Assembly (NCBI GenBank): GCA_035650655.1
Contig: DASRHG010000027.1
Location: forward strand, 1-64,000
Reading direction: 5' to 3'
Source: DASRHG01 sp035650655
Lineage (GTDB): Bacteria; Desulfobacterota; Binatia; DP-6
DNA: 64,000 bases
The notes beneath the pieces were generated by a model. The model saw only the letters and a program-made list of their open reading frames with translations, was not told where the DNA came from and searched no databases. Every line of letters starts with the position of its first letter. Position 1 is the stretch's first letter. The position numbers and the translations under genes were made by a program. Positions 31,036-39,305 of this stretch are shown here, one piece after another.

Positions 31036-33294
31036 ATGCCCGACGCCGCCGCCACGACGGGAGCGCCGCCCCGGGCCACCGGCGCGCGGGCGCGGCTCGT
31101 CCTCGCCCTCGCCGCCGTCGCGGCCGCGCTCGCCGCGGCACGCCTGCTCCCCGTCGACCGCTGGCTTCTCGACTTCGTCGCGTGGGTCCGGAGCGCCGGG
31201 ATGGTGGGCGTCGTCGTCTTCGTCGCGGCCTACGTGCTCGCGTGCGTCTGCTTCCTCCCCGGCTCGGTGCTGACGCTCGGGGCGGGCTTCGCGTACGGCG
31301 TCGCCGCCGGCACGCCGATCGTCTGGGTCGCGGCGAACCTCGGCGCGACGCTCGCCTTCCTCCTCGGCCGCACGGTCGCGCGCGAGTGGGTCGCACGGCG
31401 CGTCGCCGCCCACCCCCGCTTCGCCGCCGTCGACCGTGCCGTCGGGCGCCAGGGATTCCGCATCGTGCTCCTCACCCGGCTCTCCCCCGTCTTCCCGTTC
31501 AACCTCCTCAACTACGCCTACGGCGTGACCGGCGTCGCGCTCCGCGACTACGTCCTCGGCTCGCTCCTCGGGATGATCCCGGGGACCGTCCTGTACGTCT
31601 ACCTCGGCTCGCTCGTGACGAGCGTCACCGAGCTCGCGAGCGGGCGGCGGCCGGGCGGCGCCGCGCGCGAGGTCTTCTACGTCCTCGGGTTCGCGGCGAC
31701 GGTCGCCGCGACCGTCGTCGCGACGCGGATCGCGCGCCGCGCGCTCGCCGAGACGACCGCGGAGCCCGCGCCGTCCGGCGAGGCGCCGGGCGACGCGCCG
31801 CTCGTCCTGCCGGACGACGAGCCGAACCGGGCGCTCGTCGCCGCCGTGCACCCGCCCGGATGGCGGAACCCGGCGCCCGCGGGACGCTACAACCTGGTCG
31901 TCCTGGGCGCGGGGACCGCGGGCCTCGTCTCGGCGGCCGGCGCGGCGGGCCTCGGCGCCCGCGTCGCGCTCGTCGAGCGCGGCCTCATGGGCGGCGACTG
32001 CCTGAACGTCGGCTGCGTCCCGTCCAAGGCGCTCGTCGCCGCGGCGCGGGTCGCCGCGACGGCGCGGCGCGCCGGCGAGTACGGCGTCCGCACCGGGCGC
32101 GTCGACGTCGATTTCCCCGCGGTCATGGCACGCATGCGGCGGCTCCGCGCGCGCCTCGCGCCGAACGACGGCGCCGCCCGCTTCACCGCGCTCGGCGTCG
32201 ACGTCTTCCTCGGCGCGGGCCGGTTCACGGGGCCGACGACGGTGGAGGTCGGCGGGGCGACCCTCGCGTTCGCGCGCGCCGTCGTCGCCACGGGCGCGCG
32301 CCCGGCGACGCCCCCGATCCCCGGCCTCGCGGCGGTCGGGCACCTGACCAACGAGAGCCTCTTCTGGCTGACCGAGCTGCCGCGCCGGCTGGCCGTCGTC
32401 GGCGGCGGGCCGATCGGCTGCGAGATGGCGCAGGCGTTCGCGCGCTTCGGGAGCGAGGTCGTGCTCTTCGAGACGGGCCCGCGCGTGCTCCCGCGCGACG
32501 ACGCCGACGCCGCGGCGATCGTCGCGCGGCGGCTCGCGGCGGACGGCGTGCGCCTCCTCCTCGGCGCCCGCGTCGTGCGCGTCGCGCGCGACGGCGGCGA
32601 GACCGCCGTCCACTTCGAGCACGGCGGACGCCCGGACCGGATCGCGTGCGACCGGATCCTCGTCGCGGTGGGGCGCGCGCCGAACCTCGACGGTCTCGGC
32701 CTCGACGCGGCCGGCGTCGCGGCGACCCGCGAGGGCGTCACGGTGAACGACTTCCTCCAGACGACGAACCCGCGCGTGTACGCCGCGGGCGACGTGGCGT
32801 CGCGCTTCCAGTTCACGCACACCGCCGACGCCCTCGCGCGGATCGTGCTCGCGAACGCGCTCTTCCTCGGACGGCGGCGGGCGAGCGCCCTCGCCGTGCC
32901 GTGGTGCACGTACACCTCGCCGGAGGTGGCGCACGTCGGCCTCTCGGCGGACGAGGCCCGCGCGCGCGGATGGGACGTCCGGACGATCACCGTCCCGCTC
33001 GCGGACGTCGACCGCGCCGTCCTCGACGGCGAGGACGACGGCTTCCTCCGGGTCCACCACGCGAAGGGCCGGCTCCTCGGCGCGACGCTCGTCGCCGAGC
33101 ACGCGGGCGACACCATCTCCGAGCTGACGCTCGCGATGGCGGGCCGGCTCGGCCTCGGGACCCTCGCCGCGACCATCCACCCCTACCCGACGCAGGCGGA
33201 GGCGCTCCGGAAGGCGGGCGACGCGTACAACCGGGCGCGGCTCGGGCCGCGCGGCGCGCGGCTCCTCGCGCGCTGGCTCGCGTTCCGGCGCTGA
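31036..33294 (+). CDS. VTT-domain membrane protein fused to a mercuric-reductase-like flavoprotein
   Basis: A 752-aa fusion. Residues 1 to about 235 are a TVP38/DedA (VTT) membrane domain, with FLPGSVLTLGAGFAYG, GRQGFRIVLLTRLSPVFPFN and NYAYGVTGVALRDYVLGS. From about residue 290 there is a complete pyridine nucleotide-disulfide oxidoreductase: YNLVVLGAGTAGLVSAAGAA, the redox-active pair in GGDCLNVGCVPSKAL, the second nucleotide motif LAVVGGGPIGCEMAQAF, VYAAGDVASRFQFTH and the C-terminal dimer helix IHPYPTQAEAL. It lacks the HMA domain and the C-terminal Cys pair of true MerA. A membrane-tethered thiol/disulfide or quinone reductase is likely; the substrate is unknown. Confidence 0.9.
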   Translation: MPDAAATTGAPPRATGARARLVLALAAVAAALAAARLLPVDRWLLDFVAWVRSAGMVGVVVFVAAYVLACVCFLPGSVLTLGAGFAYGVAAGTPIVWVAANLGATLAFLLGRTVAREWVARRVAAHPRFAAVDRAVGRQGFRIVLLTRLSPVFPFNLLNYAYGVTGVALRDYVLGSLLGMIPGTVLYVYLGSLVTSVTELASGRRPGGAAREVFYVLGFAATVAATVVATRIARRALAETTAEPAPSGEAPGDAPLVLPDDEPNRALVAAVHPPGWRNPAPAGRYNLVVLGAGTAGLVSAAGAAGLGARVALVERGLMGGDCLNVGCVPSKALVAAARVAATARRAGEYGVRTGRVDVDFPAVMARMRRLRARLAPNDGAARFTALGVDVFLGAGRFTGPTTVEVGGATLAFARAVVATGARPATPPIPGLAAVGHLTNESLFWLTELPRRLAVVGGGPIGCEMAQAFARFGSEVVLFETGPRVLPRDDADAAAIVARRLAADGVRLLLGARVVRVARDGGETAVHFEHGGRPDRIACDRILVAVGRAPNLDGLGLDAAGVAATREGVTVNDFLQTTNPRVYAAGDVASRFQFTHTADALARIVLANALFLGRRRASALAVPWCTYTSPEVAHVGLSADEARARGWDVRTITVPLADVDRAVLDGEDDGFLRVHHAKGRLLGATLVAEHAGDTISELTLAMAGRLGLGTLAATIHPYPTQAEALRKAGDAYNRARLGPRGARLLARWLAFRR

Positions 33295-33382
33295 GCCGCG
33301 TGCGAGCCGCTTCACCCCATCACGTGACTTGCGGAGCGGCGGCGCCGGCGGGCCTAATCCGCGCCCGAGGAGGAGCCATCGG

Positions 33383-33874
33383 ATGACGCATCTCGTGAGG
33401 ACCGCCACGCTCGCGGCGCTGGCCGCGCTCGCCGTCACCGTGCCGTCGGTCGCGGCCTTCGCCGCGGACGACGCGGGCCAGATCGTCACGCCGCAGCGGA
33501 TGGAGGACGTCGCCGCCGTCCGCGACGTGAGCGTCGCGGACGGGCAGGTCTCGGGCATGGTCGAGAACCGCACGCCCGACACCCTGCGAGACGTCCGGCT
33601 CCGGATCCACTCGCTCTGGCTCTGGAAGCGGGAGTTCCGGCCGGGCGAGGACGACAGGTCGCGGGTCGACTACTACGTCCTCCCGCAGGAGATCCCGCCG
33701 CACGGCACCGCGCGCTTCACGGCGCCCGCGGCCGTCACGTCGCACGCCGACGGCCGCTACGAGACGCACGTCACGGTCGCGGACGTGACGGTGGTCGCAA
33801 CCCCGGGCGGCGCGCCCGGCGCCGGCACCTCGGGCGGCGCGGGCGGACCCGCCGCGTCCCCGTCGGCGCCGTGA
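33383..33874 (+). CDS. Secreted hypothetical protein
   Basis: A 163-aa protein with a signal peptide (THLVRTATLAALAALAVTV then PSVAAFAAD). The mature part contains VSVADGQVSGMVENRTPDTL and RLRIHSLWLWKREFRPGED, then PPHGTARFTAP, a beta-sandwich-like pattern reminiscent of FxLYD or transglutaminase-associated domains that describe interactions outside the membrane. It ends in a Gly/Ala/Pro/Ser-rich tail. GAGGAGGAG (33367-33375) precedes the ATG at 33383. Its TGA overlaps a GTG of the following peptidase frame. No function can be assigned. Confidence 0.75.
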   Translation: MTHLVRTATLAALAALAVTVPSVAAFAADDAGQIVTPQRMEDVAAVRDVSVADGQVSGMVENRTPDTLRDVRLRIHSLWLWKREFRPGEDDRSRVDYYVLPQEIPPHGTARFTAPAAVTSHADGRYETHVTVADVTVVATPGGAPGAGTSGGAGGPAASPSAP

Positions 33875-33909
33875 CGCCGCCGGGGTCGGCAGCCGCCGCG
33901 CGGCCTGGC

Positions 33910-35688
33910 ATGATGCCGCCCGTGTCGGCCGCGGACGTCGTCTGGGACCTCTCGCCGCTCTACGCGGGCCCCGATGATCCGCGCCTGGAGGCGGACATGG
34001 CCGAAGCCGCACGCGCGGCCGCGGCGTTCGCCGCCCGGCATCGCGGCCGGCTCGCGACCATCGCGGCCGGCGAGCTGGCGCGCGCGCTCGTCGAGTACGA
34101 GACGATCGAGGAGCTCGGCCGCCGGCCGAGCTTCTACGCGTCGCTCCTCTTCGCCGCGGACACGGCGAGCGAGGCGGCGCGCCGGCTCGTCGAGCGGACG
34201 CGGGAGGCGTGGATCGACGTCGTCAACGAGCTGACGGCGTTCGAGATCGAGATCAAGGAGCTGTCCGACGAGCGCTACGCCGCGCTCGTCGCGGACCCCG
34301 CGCTCGCGAGCGCCCGCCACTGGATGGACGACCTCCGCCGGCTTCGCCCGCACACGCTCTCGGAGGCGGAGGAGCGGCTCATCAACGAGAAGAACCTCGC
34401 CGGGCGGGACGCCTTCGTGCGGCTCTTCGACGAGCTCACGTCCTCGCTCCGCTTCCGCGTCGAGGTCGACGGCGCGGTGCGCACCCTCACCGGCGAGGAG
34501 ACGCTCGCCCTCCTCCACCAGCCCGACGCGCAGCTCCGGGAGCGCGCCCACACCGCGTTCCTCGAGACGCACGCCGAGCACGGGCTCGTCCTCGCGAGCA
34601 TCTTCAACGCGATCCTCTACGACCATCGCCTCGAGTGCGAGCTCCGCCGCTACGCCGACCCCGCCACGCCGACGCACCTCGAGAACGAGGTGCGCCCCGC
34701 GACCGTCGAGGCGATGATGGCGGCGACCGAGGGGCACTACCCGCTCGCGCAGCGCTACTTCCGGCTGAAAGCGGGGCTCCTCGGCGTCCCGCGGCTCAAG
34801 ACGTCCGACGTTTACGCGCCGCTCGCGACGACGAGCGCCGCCGTGTCGTTCGAGGAGGCGCGCCGGCTCGTCCTCGACGCGTTCGCCGGCTTCTCGCCGC
34901 GGGTCGCCGCGCTCGCCGAGGAGTTCTTCGCGCGGCGCTGGATCGACGCCGCCGTCCGTCCGGGCAAGCGGCTCGGCGCCTTCTGCGCCTCGCTCGGTCC
35001 GCGCACGAACCCGTGGGTGCTGCTCTCCTTCACCGACACGCCGCGCGACGTCTCGACGCTCGCGCACGAGCTCGGCCACGGGATCCACGATCGCCTCGCC
35101 GGACGGCAGCGCGCGCTCGACTTCCAGCCGCCGCTCGTGCTGGCCGAGACGGCGTCGACGTTCGCGGAGATGCTCGTCATGCGCCGGCTGCTCGCCGCCG
35201 AGACGCGCCCGGAGGTCCGCCGCGCGATCATCGCCGCGAAGATCGACGACACGGTGGGCACCGTCTTCCGGCAGAACGTCCTCACCCGCTTCGAGATGGC
35301 GGCGCACGCGCGCCGGCGCGACGGCGTCCTCGAACGCGACGCGATCGGCGACCTCTGGTGGACGGAGAACGCGCGGCTCTACGGCGACGCCGTCGAGATG
35401 CCGGCGGCGTACCGCTGGGGGTGGAGCTACATCCCCCACTTCATCCACAGCCGGTTCTACTGCTACGCGTACGTGTTCGGCGAGCTGCTCGTGCTCTCGC
35501 TCTACCGTCGCTACCTCGAGGAGGGCGAGCGCTTCGTCCCGCGCTACCTCGACCTGCTCGGCGCCGGCGGCTCCGAGGCGCCCGACGTCCTCCTCCGGCG
35601 GCTCGACGTCGACGTCGACGACCCCGCCTTCTGGGACGGCGGCTTCGCCGTCGTCGCGTCGCTCGTCGACGAGCTGGCGGCGGCGTGA
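33910..35688 (+). CDS. M3 family oligoendopeptidase (PepF-like)
   Basis: A 592-aa zinc peptidase cleaving short peptides. The catalytic motif TLAHELGHGIHD has HExGH spacing at residues 386-390, and a downstream Glu lies in LAETASTFAEML, as in the M3B family. The N-terminal helical region WDLSPLYAGPDDPRLEADM is typical of PepF-like proteins. The C-terminal YIPHFIHSRFYCYAYVFGEL is also diagnostic. An earlier GTG at 33871 overlaps the previous stop; I prefer the ATG at 33910. The last 145 bases overlap, antisense, the gene on the other strand. Confidence 0.9.
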   Translation: MMPPVSAADVVWDLSPLYAGPDDPRLEADMAEAARAAAAFAARHRGRLATIAAGELARALVEYETIEELGRRPSFYASLLFAADTASEAARRLVERTREAWIDVVNELTAFEIEIKELSDERYAALVADPALASARHWMDDLRRLRPHTLSEAEERLINEKNLAGRDAFVRLFDELTSSLRFRVEVDGAVRTLTGEETLALLHQPDAQLRERAHTAFLETHAEHGLVLASIFNAILYDHRLECELRRYADPATPTHLENEVRPATVEAMMAATEGHYPLAQRYFRLKAGLLGVPRLKTSDVYAPLATTSAAVSFEEARRLVLDAFAGFSPRVAALAEEFFARRWIDAAVRPGKRLGAFCASLGPRTNPWVLLSFTDTPRDVSTLAHELGHGIHDRLAGRQRALDFQPPLVLAETASTFAEMLVMRRLLAAETRPEVRRAIIAAKIDDTVGTVFRQNVLTRFEMAAHARRRDGVLERDAIGDLWWTENARLYGDAVEMPAAYRWGWSYIPHFIHSRFYCYAYVFGELLVLSLYRRYLEEGERFVPRYLDLLGAGGSEAPDVLLRRLDVDVDDPAFWDGGFAVVASLVDELAAA

Positions 35689-35990
35689 CGGGCGCGCCGC
35701 GGACCCGTGCAGCCGGCGGTCAGGTTGTCCGACGTACAGCCGTGGTAGGCGTCGATCGCGGACCGGATCTGGAGGTAGCCGGGCCAGCCGTAGATGGGGA
35801 TGAGCCCGAGCCAGAACTTCTTCTGCGGGCAGCGCTCGAAGAAGTCGCCCCAGCCGGCGTTGTAGTACTCGCCGAGCCCCGGATGCGCGACCGAGAGCCA
35901 CGCCGCCTTCCGCGCCTCGCCCGCCGTCCGCGCGGCGCTCGTCCCCGCGAGCGCCGCCACGATCACGATCGCCGTCGCCACCATCCGCAT
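35544..35990 (-). CDS. Secreted hypothetical protein with run-on C-terminus
   Basis: A 148-aa frame whose first 100 residues look real. A signal peptide (MVATAIVIVAALAGTSAA) leads to KAAWLSVAHPGLGEYYNAGW and FFERCPQKKFWLGLIPIYGW, then IDAYHGCTSDNLTA. The remaining 45 residues are Ser/Arg/Pro-rich and lie antisense over the end of the M3 peptidase gene, as if an original stop near 35700 had been lost. AGGAGGTGG sits four bases before the ATG at 35990, which decides the start. Function unknown; the Trp/Tyr-rich hydrophobic middle suggests membrane association. Confidence 0.68.
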   Translation of the reverse strand: MRMVATAIVIVAALAGTSAARTAGEARKAAWLSVAHPGLGEYYNAGWGDFFERCPQKKFWLGLIPIYGWPGYLQIRSAIDAYHGCTSDNLTAGCTGPRRARHAAASSSTSDATTAKPPSQKAGSSTSTSSRRRRTSGASEPPAPSRSR

Positions 35991-36069
35991 GGACCACCTC
36001 CTCATCCTCACCTCCCGCTTCTAGCACCCCTCGCGCCGCCGGGCGACGGTCGTTAAAAGGGGCGCCGCC

Positions 36070-37272
36070 ATGCTTCGCGAGCCCCGACGCTTCCGACACG
36101 GCGCGCTCACCGTGCTCCACGACCCGATGCCCGGGCCGCTCACCGGCATCGCGCTCGTCGTCCGCGCCGGGTCGCGCTTCGACGGCGCGCACCCCGGCAT
36201 CGCGCACATGACCGAGCACATGCTCTTCCAGGGGACGCGGCGCTTCGATCAGGCGACGCTCAATCGGCGGGCGGGCGAGCTCGGCGGCGAGCACGACGCG
36301 GACACCGGCTACGAGGACGTGACGCTCCACTTCGAGGTGTTCAACCAGGACGTCGAGGAGGCCCTCACGCTCCTCGCCGAGCAGTGCTTCCGGAGCACCG
36401 TGCCGGCCGACCGCTTCAAGAAGGAGCAGCGGGTCGTCATCGACGAGATCCGCGGCCGCCAGGAGGACCCCGCGAACTACCTGCACGAGCGGGCGTGGGC
36501 CCGCTTCTTCGGCGACGCGCTCGGGCATCCGGTCTGCGGCACGATCGCGAGCGTGCAGCGCATGACGCGCGACGCGATCCGCCGCTTCATCGCGCGCTAC
36601 TTCGTCCCGGGGAACATGGTGCTCTCCCTCGTCGGCGGCGTGTCGCGCCGAACCGTCGCGCGGGCACTCGCGCGCGCGTTCCCGACCGACGGCCCGCGCG
36701 CCCGCGCGACGCCGCCCCCGCCGCGGGGCGGCGGCAGCGGCGTGCTCCGCGTGCGCCGCCGCGACTTCCCGCAGTCCTACGTCGTCCGCATGACGAGCGC
36801 CCCGCCGCGGCCGCGCGAGGTGCTCGCGCTCTCGACGGCCCTCGAGATCATGGGGGCCGACCCGGACGCCCGCCTCTTCCAGGAGATCCGCGAGCGCCTC
36901 GGGCTCGGCTACGACCTCTCCGCGAGCGTCGAGCACGGCCTCGACTGGGCCGTCGCCGTCATCTCGGCGAGCGCCGCGCGCGACGACGAGCGGCGGCTCC
37001 GCGAGACGATCGACCGGACGTGCCGGGAGGCGGCCAAGGGCTTCGCGGCGGACGAGCTCGAGCGGGCGCGGAAGAAGATCCGCTACCGCTTCGCCCGGCT
37101 CGCCGACACGCGCCTCGACCGCGCGCTCGCTCACGCCAGCCGGGAGGCGTGCGGGCAGCCGTCCCTCGCCGCGACCGAGCGGATGATCGAGTCGCTGCGG
37201 CCGTCGGAGGTCGAGCGCGCATGGCGCCGCGCGCTCGAGGCCCCGACGCTCACCGCGATCCTGCGCGGGTGA
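36070..37272 (+). CDS. M16 family zinc peptidase
   Basis: A 400-aa protein of the insulinase/processing-peptidase family. The inverted zinc motif HMTEH occupies residues 46-50, and the downstream metal Glu lies near DEIRGRQEDPANYLHE. DADTGYEDVTLHFEVFNQD is also typical of M16. The C-terminal half, with FPQSYVVRMTSAPPR and FQEIRERLGLGYDLSASVEH, is the inactive partner domain. Many bacterial M16 proteins act as pairs; here one gene carries both halves. There is no signal peptide and no Shine-Dalgarno; a TTAAAA box lies 12 bases before the ATG. Confidence 0.9.
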   Translation: MLREPRRFRHGALTVLHDPMPGPLTGIALVVRAGSRFDGAHPGIAHMTEHMLFQGTRRFDQATLNRRAGELGGEHDADTGYEDVTLHFEVFNQDVEEALTLLAEQCFRSTVPADRFKKEQRVVIDEIRGRQEDPANYLHERAWARFFGDALGHPVCGTIASVQRMTRDAIRRFIARYFVPGNMVLSLVGGVSRRTVARALARAFPTDGPRARATPPPPRGGGSGVLRVRRRDFPQSYVVRMTSAPPRPREVLALSTALEIMGADPDARLFQEIRERLGLGYDLSASVEHGLDWAVAVISASAARDDERRLRETIDRTCREAAKGFAADELERARKKIRYRFARLADTRLDRALAHASREACGQPSLAATERMIESLRPSEVERAWRRALEAPTLTAILRG

Positions 37273-37326
37273 GCGGTCGCGCGCGCAGGATGGTCGCGCC
37301 GGCGCGCCCGGGATAGGCGTCCAGGC

Positions 37327-38682
37327 ATGCGGGGCCGCCTCCTCCTCGTCGCGCTCGTGCTCGCCTCCGCGCGGCTCGTACGCGCCACCGCCCCCGTCCC
37401 GCTCGGTCCGTGCGGCCCGATCCCCCGCCGCTTCGACCCGATCGAGCTGGAGATCGGGCGGCTCCGGCGCCTCGGCGGCACGCCGATCGCGCACTTGGGC
37501 GTCATCGCCTTCCGCGGCGGCCGGCCCGCGCCGATCCCGTTCCAGGTGGACGAGCGCGAAGGGCGGAAGCTCGTCCTTCCCGACGGCCCCGAGGCGAACG
37601 CCGACAAGCGTCCGGGCGTGCTCGACGCCGACGACGTCCTCGTCTTCCTGGCCTGCGACGCCGGCGAGCATGCCGGCGCCGACGCCGTCGCGGCGGCGCT
37701 CGCGGACGCCGGCACCGTGCACGGGTGGCGCGAGCTCTCGATCGCCGACCCGCTCCGCGAGAGGACCGGCTTCGTGTACGTCGTCTCGGCCGACCGGCCG
37801 CCCGCGACGGCGCGGCGATACGTCGCCTACGACCCCGCCGTCGACCTCGTCTCCGCCGCGCGCTTCCGCATCGGGATGGTGGACGCGCTGCCGTCGTACC
37901 TCGCGCTCGCGTTCGCGGGGCCGTTCGGGCCGAACCTGCTCGACGGCGCCCGACTGCGCGCCGAGGCGACGCTCAAGGCGAACCTCGCCCACTGGACGCT
38001 CGACGAGTCGCAGGGACGGAACAAGCTGATCGCCTGGAAGGCCGGGGCGGTGCGCGTCGTCCGCCGCTCGCGGCACGAGGTGTCGATCGGCCTCGGCATC
38101 CACCTGACGGCCGGCATCGCGCACACCTACTTCTACGGCGAGCACGTCCTCTGTCCGGGCTCGATGCGGCTCCCCATCGCCCCCGCGATCTTCTTCCGCG
38201 CGATCCGGGCGTTCGGGGGCGCGGACGGACGGAACCTGATCGGCTGGCGCTATCACGCGGACGGCGTCCCGCCCGCGGGCTTCCTCGTCGACGGCACGAT
38301 GGACGATGCCGAGCGCGCCTTCGACGGACGCGGCGACTGGTTCGCGCTCGCGCACGAGCACGAGGCGCTCCTCTTCGTGACGCGCATGAGCGAGGAGCTG
38401 GCGCGCGCCGTCGACATCCACCTCGTCTACCGCGACGACGCCTCGAACGCGCGGCCGCCCGAGAAGGTGCCGGGTCAGGTCCCGCTCGTCGGCTACGAGG
38501 GCCGACACGTCGAGGACCTTCCGACGGGCCGCTACCGCTTCCAGCTCTCGATCTTCGGGCTGTCCGGCTATCGGCGCGGCGACGAGCGGCCGATCCTCGA
38601 GAACGTCGACCACCCGCTCACGGCGGACGTCACGGCCGAGTTCCCGCCCCCGCCCGCCTCAGCCGCGCGGCCGGCCTCGTGA
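37327..38682 (+). CDS. Secreted hypothetical protein
   Basis: A 451-aa protein with a signal peptide (RGRLLLVALVLASARLVRAT). I do not recognise a domain. Visible landmarks are FDPIELEIGRLRRLGGTPI, APIPFQVDEREGRKLVL, DADDVLVFLACDAGEHAG, GIHLTAGIAHTYFYGEHVLC and VDGTMDDAERAFDGRGDWFA. The pattern, with 'PIPFQVDE' and a statement of an exterior beta structure, recurs in secreted proteins of deltaproteobacterial type as I recall. There is no Shine-Dalgarno. The last 24 bases overlap the CoA-binding gene on the opposite strand. Confidence 0.75.
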   Translation: MRGRLLLVALVLASARLVRATAPVPLGPCGPIPRRFDPIELEIGRLRRLGGTPIAHLGVIAFRGGRPAPIPFQVDEREGRKLVLPDGPEANADKRPGVLDADDVLVFLACDAGEHAGADAVAAALADAGTVHGWRELSIADPLRERTGFVYVVSADRPPATARRYVAYDPAVDLVSAARFRIGMVDALPSYLALAFAGPFGPNLLDGARLRAEATLKANLAHWTLDESQGRNKLIAWKAGAVRVVRRSRHEVSIGLGIHLTAGIAHTYFYGEHVLCPGSMRLPIAPAIFFRAIRAFGGADGRNLIGWRYHADGVPPAGFLVDGTMDDAERAFDGRGDWFALAHEHEALLFVTRMSEELARAVDIHLVYRDDASNARPPEKVPGQVPLVGYEGRHVEDLPTGRYRFQLSIFGLSGYRRGDERPILENVDHPLTADVTAEFPPPPASAARPAS

Positions 38683-39303
38683 GCGGCGTGCGGACGGGGT
38701 CGCGTCCGGCGGGAGCGGCCGGTCGCGGCGCGGCGACGGCTTCCCGCCGGCCATCTTCTTCTCGTCGAGCACGGCGTGGCGTCCGCCGCCGCTCTTGCGG
38801 CCGCCGCCTCCGCCGACCACGTGCCAGCCGTCCGGGCGCTTGCGGTTGTCGGTGCGCGCGGTGACGCCGCGCTTGCGCGGCTGGCCCGCCACCGCTTCGG
38901 TGTGCCGCTGCTCGGTCCGGAGGTCGCGGTCGTGGACGAGGCGGAGCCCGAGCGCCGTCGCGCGCGCCGCCGCGTCGCCGACCGGCACGCCGGGTTGGAG
39001 CCACACGAGGCGGGCACGCTTGGCCGCCGCCGTCTCGAGCGTTCCCGGGGGCACGGCGCCGGCGACGACGAGGACGACGTCGAGCGAGCCCGGCACGTCG
39101 GCGAGGCTCGGCCACGACTTGAGCCCGGCGACGTCCGCGCCGTCCTGGCGCACCGGGAAGACGTCGAAGCCCTCCACGCGGAGGTAGGGGACGACCGCGC
39201 TCGCGGGCGCGCCGCGCCGGGCGCTCGCGCCGACGACCGCGATCGTGCGCGCCGCGCGCAGCAGCCGCTCGACCTGCGCCTCGTCCCGCGTGAGCCGTCC
39301 CAT
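38659..39303 (-). CDS. CoA-binding domain protein with basic C-terminal tail
   Basis: A 214-aa protein. Residues 1-135 form a succinyl-CoA-synthetase-type CoA-binding Rossmann domain: TIAVVGASARRGAPASAVVP, VEGFDVFPVRQD, LDVVLVVAGAVPPGTLE and RLVWLQPGVPVGDAAARA. After residue 140 the sequence becomes basic and Gly-rich (RPDGWHVVGGGGGRKSGGGR, then KPSPRRDRPLPP), unlike the usual 140-aa YccU-type proteins that stop here. The tail could bind nucleic acid. It begins two bases after the stop of the release-factor-like gene, so the two form an operon. Confidence 0.85.
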   Translation of the reverse strand: MGRLTRDEAQVERLLRAARTIAVVGASARRGAPASAVVPYLRVEGFDVFPVRQDGADVAGLKSWPSLADVPGSLDVVLVVAGAVPPGTLETAAAKRARLVWLQPGVPVGDAAARATALGLRLVHDRDLRTEQRHTEAVAGQPRKRGVTARTDNRKRPDGWHVVGGGGGRKSGGGRHAVLDEKKMAGGKPSPRRDRPLPPDATPSARRSRGRPRG

Positions 39304-39305
39304 CG

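Noticed and set aside
31036..33294. Calling the flavoprotein a mercuric reductase
   Set aside because: It has only the CLNVGC redox pair; the N-terminal HMA domain and C-terminal Cys pair of MerA are missing and no mer genes are adjacent.
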